A DNA stretch of 64,000 nucleotides from Chloroflexota bacterium (GTDB taxonomy: Bacteria > Chloroflexota > Anaerolineae > Anaerolineales > UBA4823), in contig JAKOUW010000240.1 of assembly GCA_029782365.1 (NCBI GenBank), forward strand, positions 62,001 through 126,000, given 5' to 3'. The position numbers and the translations under genes are program-made. This document shows, in pieces, positions 1 through 7,900 of the stretch. The first letter of the stretch is position 1; each line of letters opens with the position of its first letter. The notes under the pieces are model-generated. The model worked only from the letters and a program-made list of their open reading frames with translations, searched no databases and was not told the DNA's origin.

Positions 1-16
1 TGGGGCGCAGGCGCGC

Positions 17-265
17 ATGGAGCCGACCAGAACTTATTACGAAGGCGAATTGGATGACTGGCAAGTGCTGGTCATCATCACCGGCCCCATCCTGGTGGGC
101 CTGGTGGGGGCAGCCCTGACGGCCATCTTTTGGCCCGCTAACCCCTGGACGCGGGCCAAGTTAGCCGTATTTTGGGCAGGTTGGTTTTTGGCCGCCAGGG
201 ATGATTTTCGCCATGCCGTCCTGGAAATAAAACAGATGTGGCGCAGCAATACACTGGAAAAGTGA
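17..265 (+). CDS. small membrane protein of the mobile element, unknown
   Basis: An 82-residue protein not recognised as a named family. Residues 17-40 (VLVIITGPILVGLVGAALTA and following) form a clear transmembrane helix, and a second weaker hydrophobic stretch covers about 49-61. The C-terminus is charged. The reading frame is open to the left edge, so the true start may lie upstream and the gene may be longer. By position it belongs to the mobile element, where small two-helix proteins often serve the transfer apparatus, but nothing in the sequence proves this. An opposite-strand reading frame over the same bases has no such membrane pattern and was discarded. Confidence 0.45.
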   Translation: MEPTRTYYEGELDDWQVLVIITGPILVGLVGAALTAIFWPANPWTRAKLAVFWAGWFLAARDDFRHAVLEIKQMWRSNTLEK

Positions 266-283
266 TCGCGTATCAGGTCGTTT

Positions 284-676
284 TCATTTGTTCCGATTTG
301 AAGATTTCTCCAGTGTTTCAATCACTTTACCGGCCATGTTCATGGCTATGAATGCTGTGTTCTTGATTCCGGGGAATTCGTCATCGTAATCTGCCTGGTT
401 GCGATAGCCCCTCAGGCGGCGGAGATTCTCAGCAATTGTTTGGTTATCTTGGCCAGGCAAGTTGCGGAACTGGCTTTTAACAAACTCGTGGTCATCCAAA
501 GTGCCGGTGGATTTACGGCCTAGAGAATCGCGCAGGTAATTGCGCGCCAAACAGAAAGAAGCATAATAGGCGCGACTAATTGCCGATCGCAGCAAAGCTT
601 CTTGCTGCGGCGAGTCGGCAGCCTGTTCTTTGAACTGCCCGGCCAGTGTGTAGTAATCTCGCCAGGAAAAAGTCAT
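284..676 (-). CDS. HEPN-domain protein, probable RNase or toxin component
   Basis: A 130-residue all-helical protein with HEPN signatures: SRAYYASF at residues 34-41, and RNQADYD at 92-98, which resembles the R-N-x-A-D-Y motif of the HEPN group often paired with MNT nucleotidyltransferases (COG1895/COG2250-like). HEPN proteins are commonly metal-independent RNases or toxins. It is the last gene of a three-gene leftward operon, 8 nt behind a 141-residue unknown gene, which itself follows a TIGR04255-family gene. No MNT partner is present. This family lacks the R-x4-6-H arrangement of classic HEPN RNases, having Tyr instead, so catalytic activity is uncertain. The toxin role is inferred from family and context. 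Confidence 0.7.
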   Translation of the reverse strand: MTFSWRDYYTLAGQFKEQAADSPQQEALLRSAISRAYYASFCLARNYLRDSLGRKSTGTLDDHEFVKSQFRNLPGQDNQTIAENLRRLRGYRNQADYDDEFPGIKNTAFIAMNMAGKVIETLEKSSNRNK

Positions 677-684
677 GGGGTAAT

Positions 685-1110
685 TTACTGGGCGGTGCCT
701 AACGTAATCAGAACCAGATCACGGATTTTAGCAGAAACATTGAACCACCATTCGACATCCATCTGGTCTAATGCTTGAAGCGCCTGGTCAGGATCATTCT
801 GAATATCAATAGATAGAATCAGGTTCTGCACGCAGGTATCCGGATCCGTCTGAACAGAGAGCGTGAGCACATGCTCGGGAAAGTATTGGTGCAGATGCTC
901 GGTCGCATCAACTAGAAAAGGGATCAGGAAATCATACCCGGTCAGGAAACGCCGAACTTCCTCTGGCATTTGGAGCATATAAAAGCGATTGATTTCGGTC
1001 AGAGGCGGCAGCGTACGTTCAAAGACAGTTGTTGAGCCGGGCTGAGTGTTCCAGGGAGCGGTATATGTTTTAGATGCCGTAGTCAGCGTAGGAGCGTAAT
1101 CGAGTACCAT
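685..1110 (-). CDS. unknown protein between TIGR04255-family and HEPN genes
   Basis: A 141-residue soluble protein that I do not recognise. The N-terminal 40 residues are Thr/Pro-rich and look extended. Residues 48-95 are predicted mixed helix and strand (EEVRRFLTGYDFLIPFLVDA, then LSVQTDPD), and the C-terminus contains the acidic helix QALQALDQMDVEWWF. No signal peptide or membrane segment is visible. It starts 2 nt after the stop of the TIGR04255 gene and ends 8 nt before the HEPN gene, so all three are very likely co-translated. An antitoxin or adaptor role is possible from its place alone. Confidence 0.6.
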   Translation of the reverse strand: MVLDYAPTLTTASKTYTAPWNTQPGSTTVFERTLPPLTEINRFYMLQMPEEVRRFLTGYDFLIPFLVDATEHLHQYFPEHVLTLSVQTDPDTCVQNLILSIDIQNDPDQALQALDQMDVEWWFNVSAKIRDLVLITLGTAQ

Positions 1111-1112
1111 AT

Positions 1113-1832
1113 TTACTGTTCCTGCCGTTCAAAGCGTTGACGAAGATCGTCGGTCAGGCAATCTTCAAAGGCGCTCTCTAAGTGGGAGTGCGCTTGCTCA
1201 ACCCAGCTTAGAGCCTGTCCGATTTCAATTGTGCCAGGAGTTGCCAGATAATAATCCAGGTCAAGAATAACTGCCTGAGCATCACCAAGTGCGCTGGATA
1301 ACTGCATGCGCAGCCGGTCGCGTTCATTTTCAAACGGTATTTCGATTCCTACAATAAATGAACGGGGATTTAAAGCAGGACGAGTTTCAAAAAGCGGGCG
1401 AAAAGCAAACTGCTCCCAGCCAGCATCCAGCACACGATTGATATAGCGCAATCCAATTCGCTGTATGCTGCCAGGTTCAGCCACATTACAATAACTCTGA
1501 AAGCCTGATTTAATGTCTGGAAGAAAGGCATTCCAGGACTCGTAGGGGGCTAAATGATTGACGCTGATCAAATCGTGAGCTACCTGCACCAGGCGCGTTT
1601 TATCTACACTGAGAAACTGCGCCATATTAACTTGCTCAGTCGTGTGAGTTAATGACTGAGCACCGGAAATCAATTCCAGGTTGAAACCTTTGCGCGTCTG
1701 GCGCACTGGAAAGCTTTGACGCAAGGCTTCATAAACCAGACCCGGGATGGTCATATCCCAGGCGCTGGTTGGCTCAAAACGAAACTCACACACGGCCTCG
1801 ATAATCGGGGGTGTCTTGTATCGAACTCCCAC
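1113..1832 (-). CDS. TIGR04255-family protein
   Basis: A 239-residue protein whose start, YKTPPIIEAVCEFRF (residues 5-19), matches the opening of the sporadically distributed TIGR04255 family, typically about 240-270 residues with unknown function. The rest (VGIEIPFENERDRLRMQLS and the terminal WVEQAHSHLESAFEDCLT helix) also fits. The start is GTG, chosen because GGAGG lies 6-10 nt before it. It heads a leftward operon with an unknown protein and a HEPN protein. The patchy family distribution and the HEPN partner suggest a mobile defence or addiction unit. That is inference. Confidence 0.75.
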   Translation of the reverse strand: MGVRYKTPPIIEAVCEFRFEPTSAWDMTIPGLVYEALRQSFPVRQTRKGFNLELISGAQSLTHTTEQVNMAQFLSVDKTRLVQVAHDLISVNHLAPYESWNAFLPDIKSGFQSYCNVAEPGSIQRIGLRYINRVLDAGWEQFAFRPLFETRPALNPRSFIVGIEIPFENERDRLRMQLSSALGDAQAVILDLDYYLATPGTIEIGQALSWVEQAHSHLESAFEDCLTDDLRQRFERQEQ

Positions 1833-1954
1833 GCGCTCCTCCAGAAAGACGTTAGATGCTATACAGAAGCTCAGAACATCTTCACTAACTGATTCTATTA
1901 TACCCTTACGAGGCCTTTTTTAGCGACCATCTCATTATTTACATTTCGAGCGCA

Positions 1955-1987
1955 AAACGATAAGATTGCGCTAGCTTATTATCGTTT
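1955..1987. promoter_or_regulatory. inverted repeat between divergent operons
   Basis: The 177-nt gap between the divergent TIGR04255 operon and the phosphoesterase gene contains AAACGATAA and its exact reverse complement TTATCGTTT, separated by 15 nt. It sits 22 nt before the ATG of the phosphoesterase. It could be an operator or a leader hairpin. No clear -35/-10 pair was found around it. Confidence 0.35.
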
Positions 1988-2009
1988 GTGAGAGTAAGGG
2001 ATTCCCACC

Positions 2010-2504
2010 ATGTTCGATGACCAGACCTGGCTGATTTCCGACACCCATTTCTTCCATGTCAACATTGGCCAGTATTGCAGCCGGCCAGAAGGCTGGCAGG
2101 ATTTAATCATCGAGAACTGGAACTACTTCATCCAACCAGGCGATGCCGTCTTCCACCTCGGCGACCTGGCGCTGGGCAAGAAAGAGGATACTGAAGCTCT
2201 GATGCCATTGTTGAATGGCAAACTGCACCTGCTGCGGGGCAACCATGACCGGCGCAGCCGGGCCTTTTACGAGGCTTTGGGGATCACGCTGGTCAAAGAC
2301 CCCTACCACATGGAATACGCAGGGAAGCAATTGGTTTTCACACACAGGCCGATGGTCCCTTTGCCGCCTGGCCTAATCAACCTGCATGGGCATATTCACA
2401 ATAATCCAACCTCGGCATTGGAAGAGCGCCATATCAACCTGAGCATCGAAGTGCGTGATTATCGTCCCTGGTGGTTAGGGGAAATCTTGGATTCGATCCA
2501 TTGA
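2010..2504 (+). CDS. calcineurin-like metallophosphoesterase
   Basis: A 164-residue single-domain phosphoesterase. The metal-binding motifs appear in order: SDTHF (residues 10-14, D-x-H), HLGDLAL (49-55, GD), GNHDR (77-81, GNHD), the TH of VFTHRPM, and GHIHN near 126-130 (GHxH). The length matches the small phage- and plasmid-borne phosphoesterases that cleave phosphomono- or diesters. Substrate unknown. The ATG is preceded by AAGGGA. It stands alone between the TIGR04255/HEPN operon and a large unknown gene and is probably element cargo. Confidence 0.85.
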   Translation: MFDDQTWLISDTHFFHVNIGQYCSRPEGWQDLIIENWNYFIQPGDAVFHLGDLALGKKEDTEALMPLLNGKLHLLRGNHDRRSRAFYEALGITLVKDPYHMEYAGKQLVFTHRPMVPLPPGLINLHGHIHNNPTSALEERHINLSIEVRDYRPWWLGEILDSIH

Positions 2505-2635
2505 GCGACAATCGCAACCGCTTATCTGTCAGCCCACTTATCGTTCCCATTGGGTAGAATTCATGTTTGGCTAAAACTGGCCAACGTGAGAGCAATTGGC
2601 GCTCTGGCCGCTATACTTGTATTGGAGGAAGAGTT

Positions 2636-4141
2636 ATGTCAGACAAAGCTTGGGGTATTCGTTTCAACGTGGAGCCTAATTTTGCCCGTTTACAAAAGGG
2701 TCAAATACCTGAAGGCTGCCCAGATTGGTTTGGCCCGCGCCAAATCGAGCAATGGAGAGAGGCTGGCCTTATTGCATGGAATACCACTGATAAAAAGGTG
2801 GAACTTTTATCAGGGCATGCAACATTAGAATTGCTGAACCGATTGCTAGAAAAGGATAATTGGAAAATGGAAGGCGTTTCAATTACTCAACTGGTATATC
2901 GATTTGAAACCCAAATGGGGCATCGAGGCCGGCGCAAGAAGGGTGAGATTCACGAACCAAGCTCTGACAATCTAACTGATAAATCGGAACCTGTGCATGA
3001 AGAAATCATGCATTTACCGCCAGATGCGGGCACCGAACTGATTGAACTTCTGCAAAGCAACAAGCACCATATCACGAAAATGGTCGAGCAAGAAAAGGAA
3101 CATCAAAATCGTGTTCTCAAACAAATTTTTGAAATGCTATTGCGGAGTCATCGTACCAATGAGGAATCTGATTTTGATTTTGCAACGCGGTCTTTTCGAT
3201 GGGAATGCAAAGAAAAAGGCAGATGGGCTTGCTCATATCAACAGGCACAAGGCCGCGTTTGCCTGGATAAAACCCTCCTGTATTGGCATGCTTGTGTGCG
3301 GCGAGCACATTTTGTGGGTGGCTCGAACTATTTTACGGATCTTCAGAAGGCGGTGGAGTGGGTTGAAAAAGAACTGGTTAGCCTGGCAAATCAACCTTCC
3401 TCGCCAGAGATGGAGAAGCGCATTCGAACAGGAAAACAGATCGAGGCCGATAGAGAAAGGCTTCGGCAGAAATTGTTGGGTGGTCCCAATTGGATTGACC
3501 CTGCTTTAATTGAGCCAGCGCGCATAACTTACCAGGTTTTTATTGAATTGGATGCCAAACCAATCAACTTCAAAACTTACGAGTCAATGTGTGGAGAGAC
3601 CCATCGATATGACGAGCGTTATTTGACCCCATCAAAAATGACCACTGCCCTGGGTTTAGATTTCGACCGATTTTCTGTTGATCAACCTGCTGGGGAAAAT
3701 TCAGAATGGTATCGAATCGCGTCTCTGACCAAGTACTATCAGGAATTATCTGCTGCAGAACAGGCACAAAAAATCTGGGATCAAAGCCAGGTCTTGCAGC
3801 AATTCAAGGCCGGTAAAATAAGCCGGGCGCGTTATGGGTATCAGGAAGTAGAGACTGGGTATACAGTTTTTCTTGGTGCATGCGAGGGTATCGAAAAAAC
3901 CTGGGAGCAACCATGTTCGCGCAAGGCTCACCTGGAATTTATGGCTCTAAACGAATCGCTTTGTTTTGCTTTGGATGTTAAGGATTTTCGCGACTATTTG
4001 GGTGTTTCTCCCGAAACAGTCAATGACCAGCAAATTTTGAGCATCATGCACATGGGACGAATAAGGTCTAAAAATATTCCCGAGGATATCAGGCGGGAAA
4101 GTAAGCTGTGGATTGCCCAGCACGATGCTCTTGCCATATAG
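2636..4141 (+). CDS. large protein of unknown function, element cargo
   Basis: A 501-residue protein that I cannot assign. The start is set at the ATG 3 nt after GGAGGAAGAG, and an upstream in-frame start 23 codons earlier has no such site. Residues around 150-185 (ELIELLQSNKHHITKMVEQE and beyond) look coiled-coil, and another charged helix follows near 280-300. The segment RSFRWECKEKGRWACSYQQA is Cys- and aromatic-rich. No signal peptide, membrane helix, P-loop or familiar nuclease motif was seen. The gene looks AT-richer than its neighbours, which points to separate acquisition. It lies between the phosphoesterase and an orphan antitoxin gene. Confidence 0.65.
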   Translation: MSDKAWGIRFNVEPNFARLQKGQIPEGCPDWFGPRQIEQWREAGLIAWNTTDKKVELLSGHATLELLNRLLEKDNWKMEGVSITQLVYRFETQMGHRGRRKKGEIHEPSSDNLTDKSEPVHEEIMHLPPDAGTELIELLQSNKHHITKMVEQEKEHQNRVLKQIFEMLLRSHRTNEESDFDFATRSFRWECKEKGRWACSYQQAQGRVCLDKTLLYWHACVRRAHFVGGSNYFTDLQKAVEWVEKELVSLANQPSSPEMEKRIRTGKQIEADRERLRQKLLGGPNWIDPALIEPARITYQVFIELDAKPINFKTYESMCGETHRYDERYLTPSKMTTALGLDFDRFSVDQPAGENSEWYRIASLTKYYQELSAAEQAQKIWDQSQVLQQFKAGKISRARYGYQEVETGYTVFLGACEGIEKTWEQPCSRKAHLEFMALNESLCFALDVKDFRDYLGVSPETVNDQQILSIMHMGRIRSKNIPEDIRRESKLWIAQHDALAI

Positions 4142-4226
4142 CTTGCCTGCACATAAAATACAAATACTCAATCACTCCTCTGCACGTGAAAGTCAGCTTT
4201 TCATGCTGTGCATCCGGTAGCCGGAT

Positions 4227-4508
4227 CTAGCTGCAGAGGGGTGGTTTTGGTTCACCTGTGGGTTTGCAAATTGTCACATCATGCGCCACTTGCAAGTTCA
4301 CCCAAAACTGCGGCGTGGTGCCAAACGCCTGCGCCAGCAGCCAGGCTGTTTTGGCTTCGACGCCGCGCCTGTTATGTACAATCTCGGATACGCGGCGGAC
4401 CGGAATGCCCAAATGCCTGGCCAGCGCTGCCTGAGAGATGCTCAGCGGGATCAGGAACTCGTGCAGGAGTATTTCGCCGGGGTGGGTAGGTGTGCGATTT
4501 TCTGGCAT
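4227..4508 (-). CDS. higA: HigA-family antitoxin, orphan
   Basis: A 93-residue Xre-type HTH protein of the HigA/VapI family: THPGEILLHEFLIPLSISQA at residues 8-27, then ALARHLGIPVRRVSEIVHNR with the recognition helix, and GTTPQFWVNLQ near 63-73, a typical HigA ending. HigA neutralises the mRNA interferase HigB and represses its own promoter. No higB toxin gene is found directly upstream, where it normally sits, nor downstream, so the toxin is lost or the protein acts as a free regulator. Upstream lies the repeat-rich non-coding region, so it could bind there. Confidence 0.85.
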   Translation of the reverse strand: MPENRTPTHPGEILLHEFLIPLSISQAALARHLGIPVRRVSEIVHNRRGVEAKTAWLLAQAFGTTPQFWVNLQVAHDVTICKPTGEPKPPLCS

Positions 4509-4612
4509 AGTTCTTTGAGTGTATCACGATTGCAACGCGAAAAATTAAAACTGTCTATGTTCTTATTCTTGTAGTGCAGTAGTGCAATTTATATTTGTAC
4601 GCCAAAATACCC

Positions 4613-4626
4613 CCCTGTATATAGGG
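4613..4626. promoter_or_regulatory. palindromic motif CCCTGTATATAGGG
   Basis: A near-perfect 14-bp palindrome in the candidate origin region. A sister site lies at 4803-4814 and a half site at 10586-10597, all in non-coding parts of the element, so it may be a shared operator. Confidence 0.4.
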
Positions 4627-4802
4627 AAAATACCATAAAACCGCACTTTGATCCAATATATGGCGGGTATCTCTGGGCTAATTTCTTGCACTAAGTAGTG
4701 CACTACATCTTGGACAGTAGTGCAATTTTCGTCGCCGATTTTTGCACCAGCAGTGCAGGAGTAGTGCGCGAGTAGTGCAAAGTGTAGTGCGCTTAAAATA
4801 CC

Positions 4803-4814
4803 CCTATATATAGG
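4803..4814. promoter_or_regulatory. palindromic motif CCTATATATAGG
   Basis: A perfect 12-bp palindrome in the same control region, flanked by AAAATACC on the left as is the site at 4613 (AAAATACC, then C-rich). The shared flank supports a common binding protein. Confidence 0.4.
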
Positions 4815-4940
4815 TTTTAATCAAGATTTCTTCTTCTATTGGCTATTTCTGGCGGGTATGTTTCACTTTTGCACTACTGCACTGCATGAGAATCGGCCTT
4901 GTTAATTTTTGCATTCTTCATGGCTACCCCCGAAAAGAAT

Positions 4941-4970
4941 AAAAAAAGCCTGGCGCAGCTGCCAGGCTTT
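4941..4970 (-). terminator. rho-independent terminator of the primase-helicase operon
   Basis: Stem AAAGCCTGGC / GCCAGGCTTT (4945-4954 with 4961-4970) and a 6-nt loop. On the minus strand the stem runs into a tract of seven T. It lies 18 nt after the stop codon of the primase gene. Confidence 0.85.
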
Positions 4971-4988
4971 GGGTCAGGTCGGAAAGGA

Positions 4989-7900
4989 TTATTCTTCCGG
5001 GGAATCTGCCTGCAGGTTGGGCTTGGGATTGGATGGCGGGTTGACCAGGGCAGCGCTGTAGATTGATTCAACCTGCTGGGCGTTCACCACCAGCACGCGC
5101 TGGTTGACGCCGCCGCAGTATACCAGTGGTTCGACCTGGCGCTTATCGGTTTGCGGCAGCAGCCCGGCTACCTGAGAGAGTTGGCGGCGCAGGGCGTCTG
5201 GCATAACGTCCAGGTTCTCATCCAGGTCGCGCCAGAAGCGCTTGGCGGCTGCCAGGCAGGTCTCTGAGCGCAGGTAAACCAGGGTTGGATCGCTGGCATC
5301 GAAGTAGCCAATCTGGTCGGCGCCCGCCGGCGGGATGTACTCGACCTTCTGGGTGCGCGGGGCCAGGTACACCTTGCGGCGTTCGAGCAGGCTGGCCAAA
5401 GCGACGAAGAACTTGCGCACCGGCGATTCATCGGCCACCCGCTCTGCCTGGCTGCTGATCATCCCCAGCAGCGCCTCACGGTTTTCTTCGGCCAAGCGAC
5501 CGGCTTCAGCGCCGTCCAACAGCCCCAAATCCTGGAAGCAGCGTAGAGCCACGAGCTGAGCGGCGTTCAACACGCCAAAGGCATCCGGCAGGCGGTTCTG
5601 CAGCTTGCCTTCCTTGCGGGCAGAGTCGCTGGCGGCATCCACCATTTCGGGGAAGGAAGCGGCAACCCGTTCCCAGTTGCGGGCCAGGTATTGGACATAC
5701 AGCGCCATCGCCTGCGCCAATAACCCTTGTTGGGCCAGCGGCTGCAAGGCGTTCAAGCGTTCGTTGGGCGGATCGCCGCGTTGGGCATCCGGCAGCACAT
5801 CGCCGGGACGTACTTCGATGTACAACATACGGCCGACGATAGACTGGCCAAAGAGCGGGTTCTCGGCGGTCATCAGCACCAGACCGCGCGGAATGCGGGT
5901 CGTTTGCTGGCTCAGGTCGGCCATGGCCCGTCCGCGTGAGGAGCGGTTGCCGACCGACCGCACCACATAGTGCGCTTTGCGGTGCATCGAACGTGCTTCT
6001 GGGGCGCTGGTGAACTGCGGGGCGAAGTCGTCAATCACCAGCGGGGCGTCTTTGGTGGTGAACATCGCCCCTTCTAACGCGGTCGGGGTCGAAATCCAGT
6101 CAATCGGGGCGCGGTAGTCCCGGCCCTGGATAAATCCGCCGCCAAAATGCGCCAGGGCCAGGTGGGCCAGGGTACTCTTGCCAGATTGGGTGGAGCCATA
6201 GACTGACATCACACTGTTGAGCGAGCGCAGCGAAGTGAGCGGTGCGGCAAACATGGCTGCCCAGACCGGGGCAGTGACATGGCGCGGCCCGATGTGCAGC
6301 ACTTCGATGCTGGCGCGCACCGCCTGCAGCATGGCTTCACGCTCTGTGGGCGGCTTCGGCAGGGTGTACAGGCTGAAATTGTTCTCACCCAGGTCCACAC
6401 GCACTGATGCATCCATTCCATCGGCGGTCAACAGCCCTGAAGCCGTCAGAAAGCCGCGCTTGCCATTCATCTCGGTCCAACCTGTGTAGGTGTAAACCCG
6501 TTCCTGGATCACACTGGCCAGCGAAACTTCCTGGATGGCGCGTGCCAGCAAATGTTGTTTGCCGGGCGGCAGGTTAATGATCGGGCGCATGCCCCAGTGC
6601 CCTGGGATCCAGTCCAGGCGGGCGAAATCTCGTGCATCCACCTGCACGGTGGGTAAGGGCAGGTTGTTGGCCAGCTTACCGGAAATGGTGTAGCGCACAC
6701 AAGGCGCGTGTAAGCCATCGTCTACGGCCTGTTCGTGGGTGATGTGGGCATGGAAGTTGCCCAACGGTTCGCCCATGAAGCACAACTGACCATCGCGCAC
6801 ATCGGCAAAGACGCTGTCCACTGGCTCGGCAGGCGCTGCACCCGGGTTGTTGACCAACGCCAGAATTTCTCGCCGGGACAGGTTGGCCGCTTTCTCCACC
6901 TGGCGCAGGTAGCGATTGCGCAGGGTGTCAGGCAGTCCAGGCAGCATGGCCGCCACATGACGCAGCTGGCTATCCAGATCAATTGGGTCGGCCTGTTTCA
7001 GCCGATCTATCTGCATCTCAATCCAAGGGATAGCTTTCTTCAGCACCTCAGCCAACTGCTCTGGACCGAAGTTGTCCAATTGCAGCAGCTCGTTGAAGTC
7101 CTTAGCCGGCAGGCTGGCTACCACCAGGGTTAGCGGGCCAACCTGGCCACACAGACGCTCTGCTGCAATCTGCCACTTAGCCTGGGCTTTTTCTTTGTCC
7201 AGCCGGGTTGCGCCGGGCTTGAGGTCATCCCGATCCAGTGCCAGGTACACCCGTCGTTTGGCCTGAAGGCGAGGCAGATCGCTATCTGGCAGTTTGCCCA
7301 GCCCGCACAAGGCAACCGCCGAGCGTCCCCACTGGCGCAGCGTTTCGGCATCCATCTGGCCTTCGACAATCACCAACTCGTTATCGCCAGGAACTAGCGC
7401 CCAATACAACTGGCGGTCGCCGGGTAGGTTGCGGCTTTTGTCGTTGCGATCGGGCATCTGCTCCGGCAGCGTGATTGCCCGGGCCGAGAAGTACACGGCA
7501 TGGCCGCCCACCTGGTGGGGGATGACGATGTAGCCATCGGGCGAGGCCTGCTTGCCTTCGCTGTTGGCGGTAAAGTCCTGTCCATCTCGGCGCAGCACGC
7601 CCAGTTCGTAGGCCAGGGCCAGGTCAAAATTGCGCTGGTGCAGGTGGCGCAGCAGCCCAGGGCCGCTGTCGCTGAAGCCCCACCCGGCTTTGAGGATGAT
7701 TTCCGGCGTCAGGCCCCGGCCTCGCAAGTATGCCTGTGCGCCTTCATGTTCCGCCAGGCATGCGCTGAAGTAGCGCGTCGCCTCATCCATCACATCGCTG
7801 CGCTTGCGACGCTCGACTTCCCTTTGTGCAGCTTCAGGGGTAAAGCCAATGTCATGCAGATCTACCCCGGTGAACTCAGCCAGGAATTTCACCGCTTCCA

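Larger units (their letters stand above)
4571..4887. repeat. GTAGTGCA iteron-like repeats
   Basis: Copies of GTAGTGCA read on the + strand at 4571-4578, 4579-4586 (a direct tandem), 4695-4702, 4717-4724, 4772-4779, and one base short at 4761-4767 and 4784-4790. Inverted copies are at 4687-4693, 4699-4706 (forming the perfect palindrome GTAGTGCACTAC at 4695-4706) and 4870-4877, with related CAGTGCA units at 4751 and 4881. Spacing is irregular. The unit is too short for CRISPR. It fits binding sites for an initiator or repressor. Confidence 0.7.
4509..4940. other. AT-rich non-coding control region, candidate origin
   Basis: This stretch has no credible gene. It holds about ten GTAGTGCA-type octamers (complete or one base short), two palindromic CCT-R-TATATAGG motifs, two copies of GGCGGGTAT (near 4663 and 4852) and long AT tracts. 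It lies between the orphan antitoxin and the terminator of the primase-helicase gene. Clustered short repeats, AT-rich DNA and a nearby replication gene are the usual make-up of an iteron origin. A purely regulatory region is the alternative. Confidence 0.5.

Noticed and set aside
37..321. 94-codon minus-strand frame opposite the first gene
   Set aside because: It overlaps the end of the HEPN gene and has no domain or hydrophobic pattern, while the plus-strand frame has a clear membrane helix.
4571..4887. CRISPR array
   Set aside because: The repeat unit is only 8 nt, occurs in both orientations and has irregular spacing, and no cas gene is near.
4509..4988. higB toxin gene expected next to higA
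   Set aside because: No reading frame of suitable size or sequence is present on either strand.
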